Source: Flavobacterium microcysteis (GTDB taxonomy: Bacteria; Bacteroidota; Bacteroidia; Flavobacteriales; Flavobacteriaceae). Taken from it: a DNA stretch of 64,000 bases. The translations under genes were made by a program, and so were the position numbers. This document shows positions 33,676-41,900 of this stretch, in pieces. Numbering within the stretch: position 1 is the stretch's first letter; every line of letters starts with the position of its first letter. The stretch is from NCBI RefSeq assembly GCF_006385255.1, contig NZ_VFJE01000056.1, forward strand, positions 960,067 through 1,024,066, read 5' to 3'. The notes beneath the pieces were generated by a model. That model had not been told where the DNA came from, searched no databases, and worked only from the letters and a program-made list of their open reading frames with translations.

Positions 33676-33691
33676 AGTGACATAGGTCACA
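33676..33691. promoter_or_regulatory. Putative Crp/Fnr-type binding site
   Basis: A-GTGA-CATAGG-TCAC-A matches TGTGA-N6-TCACA at nine of ten consensus bases. It lies 12 nt after the stop of the Crp/Fnr gene and about 66 nt before the tautomerase start. Confidence 0.7.
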
Positions 33692-33703
33692 TTCTGCGAC
33701 AGG

Positions 33704-34282
33704 CTATTTTGAGGAATTGTATAACCTGCTCAGAGTTTCTCTCGAAACGCCAAGATAGGCCGCAATCAGATGTTTCGGGACCATATTGTAAAGGGCAGGG
33801 TAGAGTGCCAGGAGTTCTTCATATCGGGTTTTGGCATCGTTGTTCATGAAAGAAAGCAGTCTTTTTTGGGCCGCAACATAACCTTTGTTAGTCCGCCATC
33901 TGAAAAAATATTCGGCCTGATGCAATTCACTACATAATTTCTCTCGGGCTTCATTGGTAATTGAAAGGACTTCAGTATCTGAAATGCAGTCAATAATGAT
34001 GGTAGCTTTGGTTTTGTTGTATAAAGCGGCGTAGTCTGACGTCCACCAGGTAGGCATAGTGAATTGCAGGATATGCATTTTTATGTTGTCGTTCATAAAG
34101 AACGCTTTCAGGCAGCCGGAAAGAACAAAATATTCTTTTTCGACATTGTCACCCTCGTTGATAATAATTTCACCTTTTTTAAAAGACTCAGGTTTGAAAT
34201 AGGAAAAGAAATGTTCAAACTCCTCTTCCGTAAGGGAAGCGGTTTTTGCTATATGCTGTCTTAAGATTTCCTTGTCTTCCAT
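33704..34282 (-). CDS. Crp/Fnr family transcriptional regulator
   Basis: The 192-aa product has an N-terminal cyclic-nucleotide-binding-type barrel (about residues 15-115: GEIIINEGDNVEKEYFVLSG, ISDTEVLSI). The C-terminal helix-turn-helix is LIAAYLGVSRETLSRLYN. The barrel lacks the arginine motif that holds cAMP in E. coli Crp, and there are no clustered Cys residues for an Fnr-type cluster, so the signal is unknown. It starts 12 nt after the YdeI-like gene. A Crp-like site follows it, before the tautomerase operon. Confidence 0.92.
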   Translation of the reverse strand: MEDKEILRQHIAKTASLTEEEFEHFFSYFKPESFKKGEIIINEGDNVEKEYFVLSGCLKAFFMNDNIKMHILQFTMPTWWTSDYAALYNKTKATIIIDCISDTEVLSITNEAREKLCSELHQAEYFFRWRTNKGYVAAQKRLLSFMNNDAKTRYEELLALYPALYNMVPKHLIAAYLGVSRETLSRLYNSSK

Positions 34283-34294
34283 TTTTAACTATTG

Positions 34295-34906
34295 CTATTT
34301 GGCATATTTCCAGAAGCGGCTTTTTCCTTCTGCTATCCATTCAATAGCCTCGTCCATTCTTTTTTGTCGTGTAGCCTCGGTTTTGGCGTCTATGATCCAA
34401 ACCGCATATTCTTTTCGGAAAGCAGCCGATTTGCTTTCAAATATCTCTTTTGCTTTTGGAAACGCAGCAAGCTTTTCAAGAAAATAATCTGGAGTTTCGA
34501 CTGATTTAGGTGTATCGTTTTTTTTCATAGATACTTTTATTCCTTTTTCATTCAGTGCCATCGTTTCTTTCAGAAAAGAAATAAATTCTGAGTCGTCTGG
34601 CAAATCAGATAAACTGCTGATTTTTCCCAGATATCTTTCTGTAGGTTTTAGATTTGCTTTGTCTTTTAGGCGAGGGTCGTTCATCAATTCCGCTTTTACG
34701 AAGGTAAACGAACAATGGTTTTTATAGGCTGCCATAACGCACATGAAATCTCCTTTGTAATCAAAGTGCGGAAGGCCCCATTTAACAGCTTCTGCTATAT
34801 CCGGACATGTAGCATGAACAAGCTTACGCCAGTGGTTTAGTATAGGTTTGGCAAAATCTCCTGATTTTGCAATATATTCATCAACTTTCGGATCAAACTG
34901 TGACAT
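34295..34906 (-). CDS. YdeI/DUF1801-type protein, 203 aa
   Basis: This 203-aa protein combines a DUF1801-like N-terminal domain (LNHWRKLVHATCPDIAEAVK, WGLPHFDYKGDFMCVMAAYK) with a C-terminal YdeI/OmpD-associated-type part (PDYFLEKLAAFPKAKEIFES and ARWI-like AVWIIDAKTEATRQKR). Bacillus YdeI-type proteins are linked to resistance to some antimicrobial peptides, but the mechanism is unknown. It lies between an ArsR gene (22 nt upstream) and the Crp/Fnr gene (12 nt downstream). Confidence 0.88.
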   Translation of the reverse strand: MSQFDPKVDEYIAKSGDFAKPILNHWRKLVHATCPDIAEAVKWGLPHFDYKGDFMCVMAAYKNHCSFTFVKAELMNDPRLKDKANLKPTERYLGKISSLSDLPDDSEFISFLKETMALNEKGIKVSMKKNDTPKSVETPDYFLEKLAAFPKAKEIFESKSAAFRKEYAVWIIDAKTEATRQKRMDEAIEWIAEGKSRFWKYAK

Positions 34907-34928
34907 ACTTTATTTTTTAATTACTATA

Positions 34929-35243
34929 CTACTTTTCTTTTATTGCATCTAATAGGTCATCCAATTGGCTAAAACGGCTTTCCCAGATTTTCTTGAACTG
35001 CTCGAGCCATTTGTCGATTTCTTTCATTTTGTCAATTTCAAGTTGGTAATAAATTTCCCGACCTTGATGTTCTTGTTTCACCAGCTCGCATTCAGTCAGT
35101 ATTTTCAGGTGTTTTGATACAGCTTGTCTTGTAGTATCAAAATGTTCAGCAAGCGCATTAGGTGTCATGGGTTGCAATGCAATCATGGCGATAATGGCTC
35201 GTCTGGTAGGATCGGCTATTGCCTGGAATATATCTCTCCTCAT
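34929..35243 (-). CDS. ArsR-family winged-helix repressor
   Basis: The predicted product is 104 aa from the ATG at 35243 (MRRDIFQAIADPTRRAIIAM). The ArsR helix-turn-helix is PNALAEHFDTTRQAVSKHLK, with wing KQEHQGREIYYQLE. It lacks metal-binding Cys clusters. It is a paralogue of the gene at 24007-24351, and it too heads an operon and has a GCAA-N8-TTGC repeat against its -7 element. Autorepression is likely. Confidence 0.9.
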   Translation of the reverse strand: MRRDIFQAIADPTRRAIIAMIALQPMTPNALAEHFDTTRQAVSKHLKILTECELVKQEHQGREIYYQLEIDKMKEIDKWLEQFKKIWESRFSQLDDLLDAIKEK

Positions 35244-35272
35244 TTTTTCTTTTATTTTGATAATTGACAGTA

Positions 35273-35288
35273 GCAACTAATTGGTTGC
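35273..35288 (-). promoter_or_regulatory. Putative ArsR operator
   Basis: GCAAC-TAATTG-GTTGC is a 5-bp inverted repeat that touches the -7 element at 35288. It has the same build as 24364-24379. Confidence 0.65.
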
Positions 35289-35295
35289 AAATTTA
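35288..35295 (-). promoter_or_regulatory. -7 element of the second ArsR operon
   Basis: TAAATTTG on the minus strand, about 45 nt before the ATG at 35243. Confidence 0.6.
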
Positions 35296-35354
35296 AACGC
35301 AACTTTTCGGTTTCGCAAATATTTTGTCATTTATTTTAAATAGTATGCTGGCGG

Positions 35355-35753
35355 CTAGTTAGTAATGGTTTGGGCAAATGCAATAATATGCCCGTCAGGA
35401 TCTGAAAAATAACACACTCGATCTCCCCAGTTTCTATCTTCAATAGGACTTATGAGTTTGGCACCGCTTTTTATAGCATTGTCATATTCCAGTTCAATAT
35501 CTTCAACATAGAAGTAAAGTTCACATCTTGGTATTCCGTTTCCTTTATCAGGATGAGGTGTTTTATCGGCCAAAATTTTAGCAATGCCATGATTAGGCAT
35601 TAATCCAAGTTTGCAGCTTTCAGAAATCCTGAATTCTGTCATACCCGGAACATTCAAGTCAGGATTTTTACGGAATAGTTTCTGGTAAAAATCGGCACTG
35701 TTTTGCTGGTCACTTACATACAGTATGGTTTCTACAAGCTGGATGTGTTTCAT
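35355..35753 (-). CDS. VOC (glyoxalase/bleomycin-resistance) family protein
   Basis: This 132-aa product has the paired beta-alpha-beta-beta-beta fold of the VOC family. VETILYVSDQQNSADFYQKL is the first unit, and ELYFYVEDIELEYDNAIKSG and GDRVCYFSDPDGHIIAFAQ the second. The metal or ligand role is unclear. It lies 29 nt downstream of another VOC gene on the same strand. Confidence 0.9.
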   Translation of the reverse strand: MKHIQLVETILYVSDQQNSADFYQKLFRKNPDLNVPGMTEFRISESCKLGLMPNHGIAKILADKTPHPDKGNGIPRCELYFYVEDIELEYDNAIKSGAKLISPIEDRNWGDRVCYFSDPDGHIIAFAQTITN

Positions 35754-35782
35754 TTGATTGTACTTTTTCTATAACAAGTTTG

Positions 35783-36154
35783 CTAAGGCTTGGAAAACTC
35801 ACCAAAATGCCATAAAATGCCCGATGGGTCATGAAGAAAACATTCTCTTCCCCAATCCTGATTGCGGATAGGGACGAGTCTTGCATTTTTGTATTTTGAG
35901 GTAAGATCTAATGACAAAAGATTGTCCCAACAAGCTTGAACATCTTCTACTTCTAAAAAAATCATGGTGTTGTCTATCCAATCTTTGACATAAGCATCCT
36001 GCAAATAAAATCCCAAACCTTCCTGCGTTTTGAAAAAAGACATATTTGGAAAAAGGACAATTTCTTCAAATCCTAAATCTTTGTAAAAGCCACGGGATAT
36101 TTCAAAATTTTCAGCTCCGATGAATGGACGAATGGAAGTAGTTTTAATTTTCAT
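35783..36154 (-). CDS. VOC family protein
   Basis: The 123-aa product has the VOC fold: SIRPFIGAENFEISRGFYKD, then MIFLEVEDVQACWDNLLSLD and GRECFLHDPSGILWHFGEF. It resembles bleomycin-resistance-type or glyoxalase-like proteins but no substrate is known. The coding end of the 171-aa membrane gene overlaps its start by 11 nt, so both come from one transcript, with the second VOC gene after it. Confidence 0.9.
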   Translation of the reverse strand: MKIKTTSIRPFIGAENFEISRGFYKDLGFEEIVLFPNMSFFKTQEGLGFYLQDAYVKDWIDNTMIFLEVEDVQACWDNLLSLDLTSKYKNARLVPIRNQDWGRECFLHDPSGILWHFGEFSKP

Positions 36155-36659
36155 GGCTTTCTTTTTCTATAAATTTAGTAAAATTCTTTGCATTTGTCAG
36201 AAGAAGGTAGCCAAATATGATTTTTATAAAGTGATAAATAAGCCAGCCGGTTTGAGGATAATCTTTTAAAAGTTCTTTTTGTTGCAAAAAGCTGATGAGG
36301 TCTGAACAAAAACTTGGGAGGCTTTCTATCAATATCAATGCACCTATTACAATTATTGCAATGGTTAGAACGGTCGTGCTTTTGATTGTAAGGTCTATTC
36401 TTTCTTCTTTGAAATTATCTTTGAGTTTTAGCTTCTCAATTATCCAGCTTGTTTTAAAAAGAAATAATCGTATTATAATTACCAAAATAATGATGGTTGC
36501 ACAAAGCCCTACCGAGAGTAATAACAGGCTTTGAAAATCAATGCCACCATCGACAAAAGAAATCATTGAAAAAAATTGAGGAATTACAGAAAAGAAACCA
36601 AACAATAACCACAATCCGATAATTTTAAGGAGCAATTTCCAAAAGGTGTCGATTAGCAT
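36144..36659 (-). CDS. Membrane protein of unknown function, 171 aa
   Basis: This protein has four predicted membrane helices (LLLKIIGLWLLFGFFSVIPQ, LLLLSVGLCATIIILVIIIR, VLTIAIIVIGALILIESLP, LIYHFIKIIFGYLLLTNAK). No family is recognised. Its stop overlaps the start of the downstream VOC gene by 11 nt. Confidence 0.7.
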   Translation of the reverse strand: MLIDTFWKLLLKIIGLWLLFGFFSVIPQFFSMISFVDGGIDFQSLLLLSVGLCATIIILVIIIRLFLFKTSWIIEKLKLKDNFKEERIDLTIKSTTVLTIAIIVIGALILIESLPSFCSDLISFLQQKELLKDYPQTGWLIYHFIKIIFGYLLLTNAKNFTKFIEKESHEN

Positions 36660-36685
36660 ACATTTATTTTTTAAGTTAAGATTGT

Positions 36686-37045
36686 TTATTTTGAAAACCT
36701 TTCCAAGCCTTCAGATAAAGAAGGTAGGAAATAAATCTGTCCAACTTTATTACTCTCAAAAATAAAATCTTTCAAACTCTTACTCTGATATTTGCTAAAA
36801 TCTCCAACAATAGCAAGACGGACACGATAGGTTGAAAATTTCTGGAGTATTTCGCCCGCAATTCCTGTTTTCAGGTCAAAAAAATCTGGAGTGATGTTTT
36901 TCTCATGTACTATGATTTTGTCAAAACCCTGATAATACAGATTACCAAGCAAATCCAGTCCGTCATCGGTGGTTTTGATTATTTCATCATCTGAAATTAT
37001 TTCAGCTATGTTGGTATTGTTTAAGGTATGCGTTTCTATTTTCAT
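36686..37045 (-). CDS. DUF4180 domain protein
   Basis: The 119-aa cytosolic product matches the DUF4180 layout: SDDEIIKTTDDGLDLLGNLY, a helical strand KIIVHEKNITPDFFDLKTGI, AGEILQKFSTYRVRLAIVGD and KSLKDFIFESNKVGQIYFLP. The function of DUF4180 is unknown. It lies 26 nt upstream of the 171-aa membrane gene and may head this operon. Confidence 0.85.
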   Translation of the reverse strand: MKIETHTLNNTNIAEIISDDEIIKTTDDGLDLLGNLYYQGFDKIIVHEKNITPDFFDLKTGIAGEILQKFSTYRVRLAIVGDFSKYQSKSLKDFIFESNKVGQIYFLPSLSEGLERFSK

Positions 37046-37159
37046 AATCAGTAATGATTAGAAGTTAATTTCTAAAACTTTTTTATGTCTGGGTTTAATT
37101 CCTCTTTTTGGTTGTATGTCCAATTATGATGGTATTCAAAAAAGGGTTTTTAGAACATT

Positions 37160-38269
37160 TTATTTTACATTTTTTTGAATAAATTTGATAGCCTCAGCCT
37201 TAAGGGTATCGTATTTAAAGTCGTCGTTAAATCCTAAACCTGAGTTAAGATGCATGGAACCAATATTAGCACAAAGCATATATTTTGCACCTCCCAATTC
37301 AACAGATATAGGGGAAAATTCTGTTTGTGCCCTAAACACTATTTCATTATCCTTATCTATGACATAAAATAGGTGCTTATTGTAGATTTTTCCTTTGTTT
37401 TCGTTTTCATATCGTTCAAAGACTTGTATTGAATACTCTTTCCATTTGAACTGATCAAAACAAAACATGTCTTCCATATTGCCTTTTAATAAGCCTTTTT
37501 TATGAGCTTCATATAATTTGTTTCTATAAGGAATGGCCTTATCATATTGCTTATTGTGATAATAAATTTGAATGAGTCTGGCATAAGAATCATAGTCATT
37601 TGGAGCTAATTGAATAAGCTCTATGTAACTGGATTCTGCTTTTTCGTAATTGCCTTTTTGAGATTCTAACAGCCCAATATTAAATAAAGCATTTATATAA
37701 GAATTCGACTCTTTTGCGATTTTTGATTTTGCAACATAAAAAGCATCTAATGCTTTTTCATTTTCTTTCAGATTAGTATGGATTTGGGCTATCATGGAGT
37801 ATGGCCTATCGATACATTTTTTTTGTTCTGTTGCCTTTATATAATTTTCAAGAGCTAATTTGTTGTTTTTGAGATTGTAATAGGAGTCACCTAGTCCGCT
37901 ATAATAAGTGGAATTATCAGATTTTAGAGCTATTGCTGCCTGGAAACTTTTTATTGCCTCATCATATTGTTGCATATAATTTAATGTAGAAGCTTTGATA
38001 TAATGAGGATCGGGGTCTGTTGGGTCTTTTTGAATTGAAGAATTTACAAATTGCATGCAATTATTGTCATCTCCTTTCATGTAATAAGCAACCCCGATAT
38101 GATATAGAGACTTGGCAGAATAGTCTTTAGATTTTGGTGCATATTGTTCAATGATTTGGTCGTATTTTCCATCCTTTGATAAAGCCTTTAACTCATCCGT
38201 TATTATATCTTGTGCAAAAAGAGGCAAATTGATAATTGTCAAAATAAATGACACTAAGACTTTCTTCAT
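37160..38269 (-). CDS. Secreted tetratricopeptide repeat protein
   Basis: This 369-aa protein has a signal peptide (residues 1-19, ending LPLFAQ). TPR units run from about residue 20 to 245; clear ones are AKSLYHIGVAYYMKGDDNNC, STYYSGLGDSYYNLKNNKLA and NALFNIGLLESQKGNYEKAE. The last 110 residues form a separate domain without TPRs (KWKEYSIQVFERYENENKGK). It probably acts in the periplasm as a partner-binding protein. It is monocistronic. Confidence 0.85.
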   Translation of the reverse strand: MKKVLVSFILTIINLPLFAQDIITDELKALSKDGKYDQIIEQYAPKSKDYSAKSLYHIGVAYYMKGDDNNCMQFVNSSIQKDPTDPDPHYIKASTLNYMQQYDEAIKSFQAAIALKSDNSTYYSGLGDSYYNLKNNKLALENYIKATEQKKCIDRPYSMIAQIHTNLKENEKALDAFYVAKSKIAKESNSYINALFNIGLLESQKGNYEKAESSYIELIQLAPNDYDSYARLIQIYYHNKQYDKAIPYRNKLYEAHKKGLLKGNMEDMFCFDQFKWKEYSIQVFERYENENKGKIYNKHLFYVIDKDNEIVFRAQTEFSPISVELGGAKYMLCANIGSMHLNSGLGFNDDFKYDTLKAEAIKFIQKNVK

Positions 38270-38345
38270 TTCTATTGTTTTAGGAATCTTATAAATGATA
38301 TTTTATTTGCTAAAAATAAGAAAAATTGTATATAAAGATAGGAAC

Positions 38346-38427
38346 AAAGTCAAAAGTTAAAAGCCAAAAAACTCAAGTCCCAAATCAAAAATCCCAAATC
38401 AAAAATCCTAAATCAAAAATCTTAAAT
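38346..38427. repeat. AAATC-type short-period array
   Basis: Units such as AAAATCCC, AAATCAA and AAATCTT run into the stop codon of the NTF2-like gene (38427-38429), so the stop is inside the array. Confidence 0.8.
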
Positions 38428-38828
38428 CATTCCCTCAAAGCCGCTACAAGCCCATAACTGTCTTCCAACAAACGATAGCGAACAATTAAACCATCCTGAA
38501 TAGTGAAATGTATCGAAAATAAAGTTTCATATGTTTTTCCGGTCCTGGTCATTCTGGAAGAAAATTCACCAGCTACCACAGCAAGGTTACCTTCTGTAAG
38601 AATAGAATCGATTTTTGCACTCAAAGGTTCTGTGTTAGCCCATAATAATTCAAAGAAAGCTTTAATCTCTGTTTTAGTGCTTTTCTTTCCGAGCCAGGGA
38701 GCCACATTTTCATTTCCTGGAATAAACCAGTCTACATTTTCAGGGAAGAAGGTGAGCAGTTTTTCTAGATCTCTTTGACCGAGTGCCCCAAGATAATTTT
38801 GAACCGTGTTTAGTGTATTAGAATCCAT
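38427..38828 (-). CDS. NTF2-like (SnoaL-type) protein
   Basis: The 133-aa product has the NTF2-like fold: NTVQNYLGALGQRDLEKLLT, FFPENVDWFIPGNENVAPWL, LAVVAGEFSSRMTRTGKTYE and FSIHFTIQDGLIVRYRLLED. The substrate is unknown. It has its own -7 element at 38854. The secA terminator lies directly upstream of that promoter. Confidence 0.88.
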   Translation of the reverse strand: MDSNTLNTVQNYLGALGQRDLEKLLTFFPENVDWFIPGNENVAPWLGKKSTKTEIKAFFELLWANTEPLSAKIDSILTEGNLAVVAGEFSSRMTRTGKTYETLFSIHFTIQDGLIVRYRLLEDSYGLVAALRE

Positions 38829-38853
38829 ATAGGTATAGCAATTTTATATATAC

Positions 38854-38861
38854 CAAATATA
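38854..38861 (-). promoter_or_regulatory. -7 element of the NTF2-like gene
   Basis: TATATTTG on the minus strand, 25 nt before the ATG at 38828, abutting the secA terminator hairpin. Confidence 0.6.
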
Positions 38862-38893
38862 AAAAATCCCCGACTGCAATTTGCAATCAGGGA
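38861..38893 (-). terminator. Terminator of secA
   Basis: TCCCCGACTGCAA (38867-38879) pairs with TTGCAATCAGGGA (38881-38893) with two G-U pairs, followed by a T-run on the minus strand. It lies downstream of the AAATC array after the secA stop, so the array is inside the transcript. Confidence 0.78.
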
Positions 38894-38909
38894 CTTCTAT
38901 TTATCAAGG

Positions 38910-38958
38910 TCCGAAATCTAAAATCAAAAATCAGAAATCAAAAATCAGAAATCAAAAA
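38910..38958. repeat. AAATC-type array between the secA stop and its terminator
   Basis: Units CAAAAATCAGAAAT repeat and end 1-2 nt before the secA stop codon (38960). The terminator lies beyond it, so the array is in the 3' untranslated part of the secA message. Confidence 0.8.
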
Positions 38959-38959
38959 T

Positions 38960-41900
38960 TTATTCATTCACTATAACCCATTCGCCAGAAGCCAAAAGAC
39001 TTTCTGCTTTTTTGTATTTCATAGTTTCAGTCTTTCCGCTCATAACATGTTTCACTGTAACATTGTCGTTACGGTTAATTTTTGGCATATCACGTACGAT
39101 AGTTTCCGTTACAGCAGGTCTTTGTGTTTGACCAGCTTCACGACTTGCAGCTGCAGCTTCATCCGTATTTGGAATCTCGTCTTTTGAAGTCTTGTAATTT
39201 TCTTTTGGACGGGCTACTTCTCTTGCTTCGTGAATTTCAGGATTGTTCTGCTGTGGAAGGTCACCTTTGAATAAGAAAGAGATTACTTCTTTATTGACAT
39301 TATCAATCATGTTCTTGAATAAGTTGAAAGCTTCGAACTTATAGATCAATAACGGATCTTTTTGTTCGTGTACTGCCAACTGAACTGATTGTTTCAATTC
39401 GTCCATTTTACGCAAGTGTTTTTTCCAAGCTTCGTCAACAATAGCAAGCGTGATGTTTTTCTCAAAATCGCTTATCAATTGTGCTCCTTCAGTATCATAT
39501 GCCTTTTTCAGGTCGGTTACAACATTCAAAGTTTTGATTCCGTCAGTAAAAGGAACTACGATTCTTTCGAATTGATTGTTTTCGTTTTCAAAAACATTCT
39601 TGATGATAGGGAAGGCTTCTCTTGCGCTTCTTGCCGTTTTTTCATTATAGAATTCCAAAGCCGACTTGTATACTTTTCCTGTCAATTCCTGAACTGAAAT
39701 TTTTGCGAAATCAGCTTCGTTTACCGGTGAAGTGATAGAGAAGTAACGGATTAATTCGAATTCGAAGTTTTTGAAATCATTAGAAGCTTTGTTAGCCTCA
39801 ACGATAACTTCGCAAGTGTCATACATCATGTTGGCGATATCTACTTTCAAACGCTCTCCGTGCAAAGCATGGCGGCGACGCTTGTAGACTACCTCACGTT
39901 GTGCGTTCATAACGTCATCATATTCCAAAAGACGCTTACGTACTCCAAAGTTGTTTTCTTCTACTTTTTTCTGTGCTCTTTCGATAGACTTAGTCATCAT
40001 AGAGTGCTGAATTACTTCGCCCTCTTTCAAGCCTAATCTATCCATAACTTTAGCAACTCTTTCTGATCCGAACAAACGCATCAAGTTATCTTCAAGAGAA
40101 ACATAGAATTGTGAGCTACCTACATCTCCCTGACGTCCGGCACGACCTCTCAACTGACGGTCAACACGACGTGAATCGTGACGTTCTGTACCAACAATTG
40201 CTAAACCGCCTGCTGCTTTTACTTCAGGAGAAAGTTTGATATCCGTTCCACGACCTGCCATGTTGGTAGCAATGGTCACGACTCCGGCTTTACCAGCTTC
40301 TTCAACGATTTGCGCTTCCTGCTTGTGCATTTTAGCGTTAAGTACGTTGTGCGGAATATTTCTCATCTTAAGCATACGGCTTAATAATTCCGAGATTTCA
40401 ACAGAAGTAGTACCAATCAATACCGGTCTTCCTGCTGCAGAAAGTTCTGTAACATCTTCGATTACGGCATTGAACTTCTCACGGGTACTTCTGTAAATAA
40501 GATCTTCTTTGTCTTTTCTGGCAATTGGCTTGTTAGTTGGAATTTCAACAACATCCAATTTATAGATTTCCCATAATTCGCCTGCTTCAGTTACAGCAGT
40601 ACCGGTCATACCTGCCAGTTTGCTGTACATTCTGAAATAGTTCTGTAATGTAACAGTAGCAAATGTTTGGGTTGCAGCTTCGATTTTTACGTTTTCTTTT
40701 GCTTCAATCGCCTGGTGTAATCCGTCAGAATAACGACGCCCATCCATGATACGACCTGTCTGTTCGTCAACAATCATTACTTTGTTGTCGATGATTACAT
40801 ATTCTGTATCTTTTTCAAATAAAGAATAAGCTTTCAACAGCTGCGTTAAAGTATGGATACGCTCGCTTTTTATGCTGAAATCCTGGAAAAGTTTTTCTTT
40901 TTCTTCGGCTTCTGCATCTTTGTCAAGATTCAATTTCTCGATTCTTGCAATTTCAGTTCCAATATCTGGCAGGATAAAGAAATCATTGTCAGTATCTCCA
41001 GAAAGGAATTTGATTCCGTTGTCTGTCAATTCAACCTGATTATTTTTTTCTTCAATCACGAAATACAAGGCTTCATCAATCTTGTGCATTTCGCGGTTGT
41101 TGTCCTGCATGTAGTGGTTTTCAGTTTTTTGAAGTAGTTGTTTAACACCTTCTTCGCTCAAAAACTTGATTAAAGCTTTATTTTTTGGTAAGCTTCTGTA
41201 GGCCCTTAACAATAAAAATCCAGCTTCTTTAGTGTTGCCTTCTTTTAATTGTTTTTTAGATTCGGCCAAAAAGCCATTTGCTAATTGTCTTTGTAAGTTT
41301 ACAAGGTTTTCAACCTTAGGTTTTAGCTCATTAAACTCATGGCGGTCACCTTGAGGAACCGGACCTGAGATAATCAACGGAGTTCTAGCATCATCTACCA
41401 AAACCGAATCGACCTCATCGACAATTGCGTAATTATGTTTTCTTTGTACTAGTTCTTCCGGAGTATGAGCCATGTTGTCTCTCAAATAATCGAAACCGAA
41501 TTCGTTATTTGTTCCATAAGTAATATCAGCATTGTAAGCTTTTCTTCTTCCTTCAGAGTTTGGCTGGTAGTTGTCGATACATTCTACAGTAAGTCCGTGG
41601 AATTCGAAAAGAGGCGCTTTCCATGCGCTATCACGTTTTGCAAGGTAGTCGTTCACGGTTACAAGGTGAACACCGTTTCCTGTAAGAGCGTTCAGGTATA
41701 ATGGAAGCGTAGCAACCAATGTTTTACCTTCACCCGTTTGCATTTCGGCAATTTTACCCTGGTGTAGTACGGTACCTCCAATTAATTGGACATCATAGTG
41801 AATCATGTCCCAAGTAATCTGTTTTCCGGCAGCATTCCAGCTATTGGCCCATACAGCATTATCACCTTCGATAGTGATGTATGTTTTTGTAGCAGAAAGT

